A DNA stretch of 5,177 bases from JBFFXF01 sp041569895 (GTDB lineage: Bacteria > Planctomycetota > UBA8108 > JACQVS01). The stretch lies in assembly GCA_041569895.1 (NCBI GenBank), contig JBFFXF010000393.1, forward strand, positions 1 to 5,177, in the 5' to 3' direction. Shown here in pieces: positions 1-4,895 of this stretch. The position numbers were made by a program, and so were the translations under genes. How positions within the stretch are numbered: the first letter of the stretch is position 1; each line of letters starts with the position of its first letter. The notes beneath the pieces are model-generated. The model saw only the letters and a program-made list of their open reading frames with translations, had not been told where the DNA came from and did not search any database.

Positions 1-1
1 G

Positions 2-157
2 CCGACCGCGACCGCGACACCGACGTCACCACCCGAGGCACGCGATCCGACCGATGCGCCGGAGGCGCCCGCCTCGGCGTCGCGCTTCGACCCGAGACTC
101 CTCGATCAGACGGACACCGTCGAGGACGAGCCGGAGGCGATCGGCGCCTGCAGGTGA
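2..157 (+). CDS. 3' end of an unidentified protein gene (partial, enters from the left edge)
   Basis: An open frame runs from the left edge to a TGA at 155-157, giving 51 visible residues. I do not recognise the protein. It begins with a Pro/Thr/Ala-rich low-complexity stretch (PTATATPTSPPEA...), of the kind that links domains or follows a membrane anchor. It ends in a more ordered acidic tail containing FDPRLLDQTDTVEDEPEAIG and a final ACR. Support for coding is compositional: about 43 of 51 codons end in G or C, and the residue mix is balanced, whereas the two other forward frames here are dominated by Arg or Gly. No start is visible because the gene begins outside the window. It lies upstream of the repressor promoter on the same strand, so it is probably a separate transcription unit. 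The reading frame is moderately supported; the function is unknown. Confidence 0.55.
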   Translation, partial: PTATATPTSPPEARDPTDAPEAPASASRFDPRLLDQTDTVEDEPEAIGACR

Positions 158-215
158 CGGCGGTCGCCCGAGCTCGCCCGGCGGCGCGCGGGGGCCCGGG
201 GAGGGCGTTCATCCC

Positions 216-227
216 GCGAGTTACGGA
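216..227 (+). repeat. Shared control-region motif, copy 1
   Basis: GCGAGTTACGGA lies 6 bp upstream of the TTGACT -35 box. The identical 12-mer occurs at 3460-3471 ahead of the protease gene, again next to an ATTTGACT box (here at 232-239). TTACGG also recurs at 266-271, at the probable transcription start. A binding site for a shared regulator is a reasonable guess; nothing in the sequence names the regulator. Confidence 0.4.
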
Positions 228-233
228 GGTCAT

Positions 234-261
234 TTGACTCCTGGAACGGGTTCCTTATACT
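234..261 (+). promoter_or_regulatory. Probable sigma70-type promoter of the repressor-exporter unit
   Basis: A -35 box TTGACT (234-239, one mismatch to TTGACA) and a -10 box TATACT (256-261, one mismatch to TATAAT) are separated by 16 bp. This is an unusually AT-rich island in very GC-rich DNA and the best promoter match I found in the window. Transcription would start near 267-269, leaving a leader of about 112 nt before the ATG at 381. A palindrome fills most of the spacer. A competing reading is that GGAGGT at 225-230 is a ribosome-binding site for a TTG start at 234, but its spacing is too short and the added residues look non-coding. Confidence 0.6.
243..254. promoter_or_regulatory. Candidate operator: 5-2-5 palindrome between -35 and -10
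   Basis: GGAAC-GG-GTTCC is a perfect inverted repeat lying wholly between the two promoter boxes, the classical place for a repressor to block RNA polymerase. The DtxR/MntR-family repressor encoded just downstream would be a natural autoregulator. However, the palindrome does not resemble the known DtxR (TTAGGTTAGCCTAACCTAA) or Bacillus MntR operators, so the partner is unproven. GGAAC recurs at 3442-3446 and 3469-3473 in the control region of the protease gene. Confidence 0.35.
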
Positions 262-380
262 GGGATTACGGCAATCGCAGCGCCTCGGAACAGCTCGGGG
301 AGCTCGGTCGGAAAGAGCTCGGCGCGACCAACAGCGGTGTGGCTCGCGACCCACCGGGCCGCACGGGAAACGAATCGGGC
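262..380 (+). other. Untranslated leader of the repressor gene
   Basis: Between the -10 box and the ATG there are about 119 bp without a convincing gene. AGCTCGG occurs three times (292-298, 301-307, 316-322). The only Shine-Dalgarno-like string is GGGAAA at 365-370, 10 nt before the ATG, which is weak. I see no recognisable riboswitch. The region is open in frame with the repressor, but the residues it would add are low-complexity and do not resemble a DtxR N-terminus. Confidence 0.4.
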
Positions 381-944
381 ATGAACGTCTGGAAAAGCTT
401 CGCCGCGAACGACGTCACGCACAGCATGGCGCATTATCTGACCACGCTGCTCAAGCTCCATGACGAGCGCGGGTACGCGCGTGTGTCCGACATCGCGAAG
501 GAGCTCGACGTCACCAAGGGATCGGTATCCGTCCAGAAGAAGCACCTCATCGAGATGGGCTTCGTCGTCGAGGACGAGAACAAGTTCCTGCGGCTCACCG
601 AGGAGGGACAGGCGAAGGCGAAGGAAGTGCTCCACAATCGCCAGATCCTGATCCGGTTCATCCACAACGTCCTCGGCATCGACCCCGTGCAGGCGGAGAC
701 CGACGCCTGCAAGATCGAGCACCTCGTCTCGTGGGAAACCTGTCACGAGCTCCTCGCGCTCGTCCGGTTCCTCGAGAGCGACGATCCGGTCGCGAGCGAC
801 TTCCTCGAGAGACTGAAGACGTACAAGCCCCACTGCTCGTCGCCCGAGGACTGCAGCGTCTGTCGAGAGACGTGCCTCGCCGACATGGAGCACCCGCTGT
901 CGACGAGCGGCACGATGACCGCGGACGGCGCCTCCGATCAGTAG
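381..944 (+). CDS. DtxR/MntR-family metal-dependent transcriptional repressor with a C-terminal cysteine cluster
   Basis: This 187-residue cytoplasmic DNA-binding protein belongs to the iron/manganese-dependent repressor family. Residues 15-70 form the winged helix-turn-helix; GYARVSDIA (31-39) is identical to the same stretch of Bacillus MntR as I recall it. Residues 75-146 are the dimerisation and metal-binding domain, with ETDACKIEHLVSW (106-118) matching the ligand helix. Aligned by eye to DtxR, the primary site keeps C110, E113 and H114 (DtxR C102, E105, H106), with H18 in place of Met10. The ancillary site looks degraded: Arg88, Ile92 and Glu106 replace H79, E83 and H98. Instead of an SH3-like third domain there is a short tail with C152-X5-C158-X2-C161-X3-C165, which could hold zinc, an Fe-S cluster or a redox switch. 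ATG 381 was chosen because it starts just before the first conserved helix. The exporter gene follows after 39 bp, so the two are probably cotranscribed. The family is secure; the metal specificity is open. Confidence 0.9.
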   Translation: MNVWKSFAANDVTHSMAHYLTTLLKLHDERGYARVSDIAKELDVTKGSVSVQKKHLIEMGFVVEDENKFLRLTEEGQAKAKEVLHNRQILIRFIHNVLGIDPVQAETDACKIEHLVSWETCHELLALVRFLESDDPVASDFLERLKTYKPHCSSPEDCSVCRETCLADMEHPLSTSGTMTADGASDQ

Positions 945-983
945 CCGGGGCCCGGTCCACCACCCTCCGTCGCGCCGACCACC

Positions 984-3353
984 ATGGGACTCGAGCCCCT
1001 GATCCAGGCAGCGGCGCGCCATCGCCGCGCCGTCCTCGCGGTCGTTCTGATCGTGACCGCGGTGCTCGGCGTCGGTCTGACGCGGCTGCGCGTCGGGACG
1101 AGCCTCCTCGAGTGGCTGCCGGCCAGCCACCCGAACGTCGAGGCGTTCCGGGACGTCTTCGACTCGCTCGGCGGCGCCGTCAATCAGGAGCTGGTCTGGA
1201 TCGAGCTCGATCCGGCCGGCGCGACCGCCGCCGGCGTGACGCAGATCTCCGACCACGCGAGCCTCGCCGCCCAGGACGAGCTCATCGCTCATGTGCGCCA
1301 GCGCGTGCCGGGGGTCACGGGCGTCTTCGGCGTGCTGCCGCTCGTCAAGCTGGTTCACGGGCTGCGATCCGGGTCCGAGCCGTCCCTGCCCGCGTCGCCG
1401 GCCGAGACCGCGGTGCTCTGGCGAGTGCTCGAGGCGGCGACCGGCGACCTGCTCGAGGCGATCGTCGCCGACGACGGCCGCGGCACCATCCTCTCCTTCG
1501 TGCTCGACGTCGACCGCGCATCGCCGAGCTCCCGCGACGCGGGCCAGGCGCTGCGCGAGGCGATCCGATCGTACGCCGAGGACCCGGACCGGACGCACGA
1601 CCTCTTCGTGGACGACTACCTCGTGCCTGTCGGGCTCAACACCGGCTCGACCGTGATCGACGAATCGCTGCGGCACGCGCTCGTCATGCTGACGCCGTTC
1701 GCCGCCGTCTTCCTGCTGGCGATGCTCCAGTTTCTCTTCGGCAACTGGCGCGTGCTCGTCGCGGTCGTCGCCGTGCTCGTGCTCGGTTTCGTGTGGGCTC
1801 TCGGGCTGATGGGGTGGACCGGCGCGCCGATCAACATCGTCACCGTCTCCATCGTCCCGCTGCTGCTCGGCTGCGGCGTCAACTACGCGATCCTCCTCTC
1901 GATGGAGGCGCTCGACCGCCGCATCGAGGGCACGAGCGCCGAGCAGACGCTGGTCAAGGTGTCACGGAGCTCGGCCACGGCGATCATGCTGACGACGCTG
2001 ACCACCGTGGCGGGACTCCTGTCGCTCGGCCTCTCCGACAGCCCGGGGATCATGCAGCTCGGCCTGCACGCGGCGGCGGGGATGGCCGCGCTGGCGGCGC
2101 TCGCGCTCGCCCTGCTTCCCGGAGTGGTCGTCGGCGTTCCGCCGCGGTCGCGCCATCGTCGCGGCCCGGTGATCGCGCCGCTCGCCGCCTCGTTCGCCCG
2201 CAACCGTTCGGTGGTGCTGCTCGTCTACGCGATCGGCGTCGCCGCCTCGGTGACGCTGGTGCGTGAGCCGGTCTTTTTGCTCGACGTCCTCGAGGGGAAC
2301 TACCCCGCGGACAGCGCCATCCTGCGCAGCGTCGAGCGCATGCGCGAGCGATGCGGCGGCACCTTTCCGGAGATCGTCATCGCGCGCGGCGACCTCACCT
2401 CGCCCCGCAGTCTCGAGGCCATGGATCGCGTCGAGGACGGTCTGGCGAACTCGGCGGAGCTGGAGGATTTCGAGGTTGTCGGCGCGACGACCATTCTCGG
2501 CATGTACTCGCTCGTCGAGAAGAACGACCTGCTGACGATGGGCATCGCGCTCGCCGGGCACGGCGGCGACCCGCGCAAGGCGGCGCCGCGCACGCCGGAG
2601 GAGATCCGGGCCCTGGTCGACAAGCTCCACGCCAGTCCCGCGTGGTCGACGCTGGCCGGGATGTTCATCTCGCGCGACGGTCGCTCCGGCGCCATCCTGC
2701 TGCTCGGCGGCGAGGCCGGCACCGACATGGACACGGTCGAGCACACCTGGGGAGCGCTCGAGTCGGTGATCGCCGCCGAGCGACGCGAGGGCGATCCGAT
2801 CGAGCTGTCCTTCCTCGGCTACCGCACCATGAGCTACCTCTTCGCGACGCACAGCCTCGCGTCGATTCGCACGGTCGCCGTCGTGACGCTGATCGTCGTG
2901 CTGACCCTCTCCGCCTTCGTTCTGCGGCGACGGCGCGCCTTGCTCGTCGTCGGCACGCTGATGACGACGAGCTGTGTCGTCTGGTTCGGCCTGCTGCAGC
3001 TCCTCGACATCTACGTGTCGATCTTCCTGCTCTTCCCGCTGGTCTTCGCGGTCTGCGTCGGCAGCGACTACGCGCTCCACATCCTCTGCCGGCTGCGCGC
3101 GGACCAGGCCGATCTCGGCAGCGGCGAGGCGGGCGACCGCATCGAGTGGACCCGCTCCGCCTGGAACTCGACCGGTCGCGCCATCGCGTTCGCGGCGTTC
3201 ACCGACGGCGGCGTCTTCCTGATCTACTCGCTGACGCCCCTGGTGAGCGCGTCGAACGTCATGGTCGCGGTGGCGCTCGCCGTGGCGGCGATCTTCGCGT
3301 GCACGGTGCTTCTCGTGCCGGCGCTGATCTTCCCCAAGTCGACCGTCGTCTGA
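984..3353 (+). CDS. MMPL/RND-superfamily exporter (HAE3-like, COG1033 type)
   Basis: This 789-residue inner-membrane protein has the duplicated RND layout. TM1 (about 16-34) is followed by a first extracytoplasmic domain (35-230) and a five-helix block (TM2-6, about 231-386). TM7 (about 407-426) is followed by a second extracytoplasmic domain (427-628) and a last five-helix block (TM8-12, about 629-784). The paired family signatures appear in TM4 as GCGVNYAILL (296-305) and in TM10 as CVGSDYALHI (691-700). Members export lipids, hopanoid-type or other hydrophobic molecules using the proton gradient; the substrate cannot be read from the sequence. The length fits stand-alone HAE3/MMPL proteins and is shorter than typical HpnN. 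The TM4 proton-relay position is Asn300, while TM10 keeps Asp695. No Shine-Dalgarno is visible before ATG 984, so translation may be coupled to the repressor gene that ends 39 bp upstream. No periplasmic adaptor or outer-membrane factor gene is in the window. Confidence 0.9.
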   Translation: MGLEPLIQAAARHRRAVLAVVLIVTAVLGVGLTRLRVGTSLLEWLPASHPNVEAFRDVFDSLGGAVNQELVWIELDPAGATAAGVTQISDHASLAAQDELIAHVRQRVPGVTGVFGVLPLVKLVHGLRSGSEPSLPASPAETAVLWRVLEAATGDLLEAIVADDGRGTILSFVLDVDRASPSSRDAGQALREAIRSYAEDPDRTHDLFVDDYLVPVGLNTGSTVIDESLRHALVMLTPFAAVFLLAMLQFLFGNWRVLVAVVAVLVLGFVWALGLMGWTGAPINIVTVSIVPLLLGCGVNYAILLSMEALDRRIEGTSAEQTLVKVSRSSATAIMLTTLTTVAGLLSLGLSDSPGIMQLGLHAAAGMAALAALALALLPGVVVGVPPRSRHRRGPVIAPLAASFARNRSVVLLVYAIGVAASVTLVREPVFLLDVLEGNYPADSAILRSVERMRERCGGTFPEIVIARGDLTSPRSLEAMDRVEDGLANSAELEDFEVVGATTILGMYSLVEKNDLLTMGIALAGHGGDPRKAAPRTPEEIRALVDKLHASPAWSTLAGMFISRDGRSGAILLLGGEAGTDMDTVEHTWGALESVIAAERREGDPIELSFLGYRTMSYLFATHSLASIRTVAVVTLIVVLTLSAFVLRRRRALLVVGTLMTTSCVVWFGLLQLLDIYVSIFLLFPLVFAVCVGSDYALHILCRLRADQADLGSGEAGDRIEWTRSAWNSTGRAIAFAAFTDGGVFLIYSLTPLVSASNVMVAVALAVAAIFACTVLLVPALIFPKSTVV

Positions 3354-3362
3354 GTCTCGCCG

Positions 3363-3418
3363 GCCCGCGGGCGGCGCCCCGCCTGCCAGAGCGGCAGCTC
3401 CGGCCACCCGGGCTGCCC
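3363..3418. repeat. GC-rich hairpin cluster after the exporter gene
   Basis: Several inverted repeats lie just past the exporter stop codon: GCCCGCGGGC (3363-3372), GGGC-GGC-GCCC (3369-3379), CTGCC-AGAGC-GGCAG (3383-3397) and GGG-CTG-CCC (3410-3418). They could pause polymerase or protect the mRNA 3' end. No run of T follows, so this is not a standard Rho-independent terminator, and in DNA this GC-rich some self-complementarity is expected by chance. Confidence 0.35.
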
Positions 3419-3443
3419 GCGGCAAGGCCGGACGTCCCGGCGG

Positions 3444-3471
3444 AACTCGTGATTTGACTGCGAGTTACGGA
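3444..3471 (+). promoter_or_regulatory. Control-region motif, copy 2: ATTTGACT plus GCGAGTTACGGA upstream of the protease gene
   Basis: ATTTGACT (3452-3459) abuts GCGAGTTACGGA (3460-3471); both strings also occur at 216-239 ahead of the repressor, there in the opposite order. AACTCG (3444-3449) and CGAGTT (3461-3466) form a perfect 6-bp inverted repeat enclosing the TTGACT box. Unlike copy 1, there is no recognisable -10 box 16-18 bp after TTGACT, so it may be an operator, or a promoter needing an activator, rather than a plain sigma70 promoter. It lies about 130 bp before the protease ATG. Confidence 0.4.
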
Positions 3472-3600
3472 ACGACCTGGGCTCCCGGGCGCAGAGGCCC
3501 CAGAATTGCTGCAAGTCTTCCGTCGGGGCGGGCTCGCAGCGTTCCCGCAGCCCCTTTGTCGAAGCCATCGCCCCCGGAGACGCACGCAGACGGAGCGCAC
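3472..3600 (+). other. Leader of the protease gene
   Basis: This stretch is open in frame with the protease, but its residues are low-complexity and lack family similarity, so I treat it as untranslated. It holds the small palindrome TTGCTGCAA (3506-3514), and GGAG at 3592-3595, 5 nt before ATG 3601, which is a good ribosome-binding site and supports that start. No other gene or terminator is visible. Confidence 0.45.
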
Positions 3601-4449
3601 ATGAACGGAAAGAGCCCCTGGTCCTGGACGATCGGTCGGATCGCGGGGATCGACGTGTCGGTCCACGTGACCTTCCTGATCCTCCTCGTGTTCGTGTCGC
3701 AGCCGCTCTTCCTGCTGGCGATCTTCGGCTGCGTGCTCCTCCACGAGCTGGGCCACGCGCTCGCGGCGAGGTCCTTCGGGATCGGCACGCGGGGCATCCT
3801 GCTGCTGCCGATCGGCGGCGTCGCGCAACTCGAGCGCATCCCGCGCGATCCGTGGCAGGAGCTCGTCATCACCATCGCCGGCCCCGCCGTGAACTTCGTC
3901 CTCGCGGGCATCTTCGCGCTCCTCGTGCTCATCACGGGCGGCCTCGAGGGCCTCGGCGGGCTGAGCCTCGTCGGCGGCAACGCGCTCGAGTCGCTGCTCG
4001 TCGTCAACCTCACGCTGGGAATCTTCAACCTGATCCCGGCGTTCCCGATGGACGGCGGCCGCATCCTCCGAGCGCTCCTCGCCTGGCGGATGGACTACGT
4101 CGACGCGACGCTGATCGCCTCCGCGGTCGGCCGCGTCATCGCCGTGATCCTCGGCCTGATCGGCCTCTTCTCGCCGTACTTCTCCCTGACGCTCGTCCTC
4201 CTCGCGGTGTTCGTCTACTTCGCCGCAAGGGCCGAGGCCACCATGGCGCTGCGCGAGCGCCAGGCACGCACGGGAGTCCCCGGATCGGACGACCTGCAAT
4301 GGGTCACCGAGCTCCTCCGCCGCCGCGCGGAGTCGATGCGAGAGACCACCAGCCGCACCGCGCCGGAACGATCGAACGACACGCGCCCGCGAAGACCATC
4401 GAGCAACGGCCACCGCCGAATCCGGGACGTGCCGTTCACGGTGGAGTGA
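3601..4449 (+). CDS. M50-family site-2-type intramembrane zinc metalloprotease (SpoIVFB-like)
   Basis: This 282-residue polytopic membrane protein is a zinc protease that cuts substrates within or next to the membrane; relatives release sigma or anti-sigma factors and other regulators. HELGH (48-52) supplies two zinc histidines and the catalytic Glu49. NLIPAFPMDGGR (143-154) supplies the third ligand, Asp151. GPAVNFVLA (94-102) and the N-terminal GIDVSVHVTFLILL (16-29), with conserved His22, complete the family pattern. Hydrophobic segments lie at about 20-37, 38-56, 86-112, 130-160 and 170-210. The C-terminus (about 211-282) is polar, Arg-rich and probably disordered. The pair of CBS domains that often follows this core is absent. 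ATG 3601 is favoured by GGAG 5 nt upstream and by the family N-terminus. The gene is 247 bp past the exporter on the same strand and may have its own control signals. Its substrate is unknown. Confidence 0.9.
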   Translation: MNGKSPWSWTIGRIAGIDVSVHVTFLILLVFVSQPLFLLAIFGCVLLHELGHALAARSFGIGTRGILLLPIGGVAQLERIPRDPWQELVITIAGPAVNFVLAGIFALLVLITGGLEGLGGLSLVGGNALESLLVVNLTLGIFNLIPAFPMDGGRILRALLAWRMDYVDATLIASAVGRVIAVILGLIGLFSPYFSLTLVLLAVFVYFAARAEATMALRERQARTGVPGSDDLQWVTELLRRRAESMRETTSRTAPERSNDTRPRRPSSNGHRRIRDVPFTVE

Positions 4450-4462
4450 GCGGAGCGGGTTG

Positions 4463-4484
4463 CTGGTCTCTGTCTCGGAGTCCG
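4463..4484 (+). repeat. Left copy of a bracketing direct repeat
   Basis: This 22-nt stretch starts CTGGTCTCTG and ends TCTCGGAGTCCG. It matches 4817-4839 with one inserted base and one mismatch, in direct orientation about 330 bp apart. The two copies bracket the repeat-filled spacer. Similarity does not extend into the flanks on either side. Confidence 0.6.
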
Positions 4485-4491
4485 ACCCCAG

Positions 4492-4504
4492 CGTTGCAGC
4501 AACG
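4492..4504. repeat. Perfect 6-1-6 palindrome
   Basis: CGTTGC-A-GCAACG lies 42 bp after the protease stop codon. As RNA it would form a small 5-bp hairpin with a CAG loop. No T tract follows, so it is a weak terminator candidate in either direction. Its core TTGCAGCAA is the reverse complement of TTGCTGCAA at 3506-3514 in the protease leader. Confidence 0.5.
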
Positions 4505-4506
4505 TA

Positions 4507-4523
4507 CCCGTGCCCGTGCCCGG
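4507..4523 (+). repeat. Short CCCGTG hexamer array
   Basis: CCCGTG occurs twice in tandem (4507-4518) followed by a degenerate third unit, CCCGG. It is the first of several short-period repeats in this spacer. Confidence 0.5.
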
Positions 4524-4556
4524 CGAGGCTGCTCGTCGCCGCTGGCGAGCTCTGAC

Positions 4557-4606
4557 GGCAGGAAAGCACGGCAAGGAAGGCAGGAAGAGCAGGAAGGCAG
4601 GAAAGG
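4557..4606 (+). repeat. Purine-rich GGCAGGAA-type degenerate tandem array
   Basis: About five imperfect units follow each other: GGCAGGAAAGCAC, GGCAAGGAA, GGCAGGAAGA, GCAGGAA and GGCAGGAAAGG. The plus strand carries almost only purines, with isolated C. No protein reading of it resembles a known family. Confidence 0.7.
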
Positions 4607-4645
4607 ATGATTGGGGGTTCTGCTTTCCGGCCCTGCGTCCGTTCT

Positions 4646-4655
4646 CGAACGTTCG
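4646..4655. repeat. 10-bp palindrome CGAACGTTCG
   Basis: A perfect 10-bp palindrome with no longer flanking symmetry. It could be a binding site or chance; nothing nearby indicates its role. Confidence 0.3.
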
Positions 4656-4694
4656 CAGAGGCGACAGTCGACTCTTCGCATCGACGGCGCCTAA

Positions 4695-4712
4695 CGCAGA
4701 GGGCGCAGATCG
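4695..4712 (+). repeat. CGCAGAGGG nonamer duplication
   Basis: CGCAGAGGG (4695-4703) is followed at once by CGCAGATCG (4704-4712), a degenerate second copy. From memory, CGCAGAG-rich short repeats recur in spacers of several GC-rich bacterial groups; that recollection is unchecked. Confidence 0.5.
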
Positions 4713-4740
4713 AGGCAGACCGACCAACGATCACCTTTCA

Positions 4741-4782
4741 TCGGAATCGGAATCGGTGTCCGAATCGGTGTCGGAATCGGAT
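4741..4782 (+). repeat. Hexanucleotide tandem array (TCGGNN)x7
   Basis: Seven uninterrupted 6-bp units run TCGGAA, TCGGAA, TCGGTG, TCCGAA, TCGGTG, TCGGAA, TCGGAT. Degenerate CGGA and CGGG units continue to about 4799. One unit carries a single substitution (TCCGAA), and a TCGGTG-TCSGAA pair recurs as a 12-bp higher-order unit. In one frame it would encode Ser-Glu/Ser-Val repeats, but the surrounding frame is not convincing as a gene. Confidence 0.8.
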
Positions 4783-4811
4783 CTCGGATTCGGGATCGGT
4801 CTCCGTCCTCC

Positions 4812-4833
4812 GGTCTCTGGTCTCTGGTCTCGG
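4812..4833 (+). repeat. GGTCTCT heptamer array
   Basis: GGTCTCT (4812-4818), GGTCTCT (4819-4825) and GGTCTCG (4826-4832) form about three tandem 7-bp units. The array overlaps the right copy of the bracketing direct repeat, whose left copy has one fewer base, as expected for slippage in such an array. Confidence 0.7.
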
Positions 4834-4839
4834 ACTCCG
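4817..4839 (+). repeat. Right copy of the bracketing direct repeat
   Basis: This 23-nt stretch matches 4463-4484 apart from one extra G and one G/C difference near the end (CGGACTCCG here, CGGAGTCCG on the left). It lies 56 bp beyond the stop codon of the minus-strand S23-type gene. Confidence 0.6.
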
Positions 4840-4895
4840 TCAACTGCACGAGGCCGAGGACGGGAACGGGCCGAAACCCGCCCCGAGGATCGAAC

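Larger units (their letters stand above)
4450..4895. other. Convergent gene-free spacer filled with short-period repeats
   Basis: These 446 bp lie between the 3' ends of two converging genes. No frame on either strand gives a protein with recognisable family features or balanced composition. Besides the arrays listed separately, I see a weak inverted repeat CGGG-CCGAAA-CCCG at 4867-4880, just past the S23-type gene, which might help end its transcript. No promoter or strong terminator is evident. Confidence 0.7.

Noticed and set aside
177..207. Terminator hairpin for the upstream gene in the G/C-run region
   Set aside because: Pairing is possible only in several competing weak registers and there is no T tract; composition alone explains it.
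54..380. Upstream extension of the repressor reading frame to an ATG at 54
   Set aside because: The extra 109 residues are Arg/Gly-rich, overlap the better frame at 2-157, span a strong promoter-like element and have no family similarity; ATG 381 fits the DtxR N-terminus.
3383..3397. Rho-independent terminator after the exporter
   Set aside because: The 5-bp stem is real, but no T-rich tract follows, so only a generic hairpin is supported.
255..3425. Long minus-strand open frames at 255-1676 and 1962-3425
   Set aside because: They are antisense shadows of the repressor and exporter genes, with charged low-complexity Arg/Glu/Asp-rich products and no domains; such frames are common opposite GC-rich genes.
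731..3457. Plus-strand frames at 731-2266 and 2351-3457
   Set aside because: Arg-rich out-of-frame readings of the exporter, which itself has clear family motifs and membrane segments in its own frame.
3259..4734. Long minus-strand frame at 3259-4734 opposite the protease
   Set aside because: Antisense shadow; the product is dominated by Glu/Asp/Arg repeats, and the plus strand carries HELGH and the Asp motif.
4741..4799. CRISPR-like array
   Set aside because: The units are contiguous 6-mers without unique spacers of 25-40 bp, and no cas gene is present; this is a simple tandem repeat.
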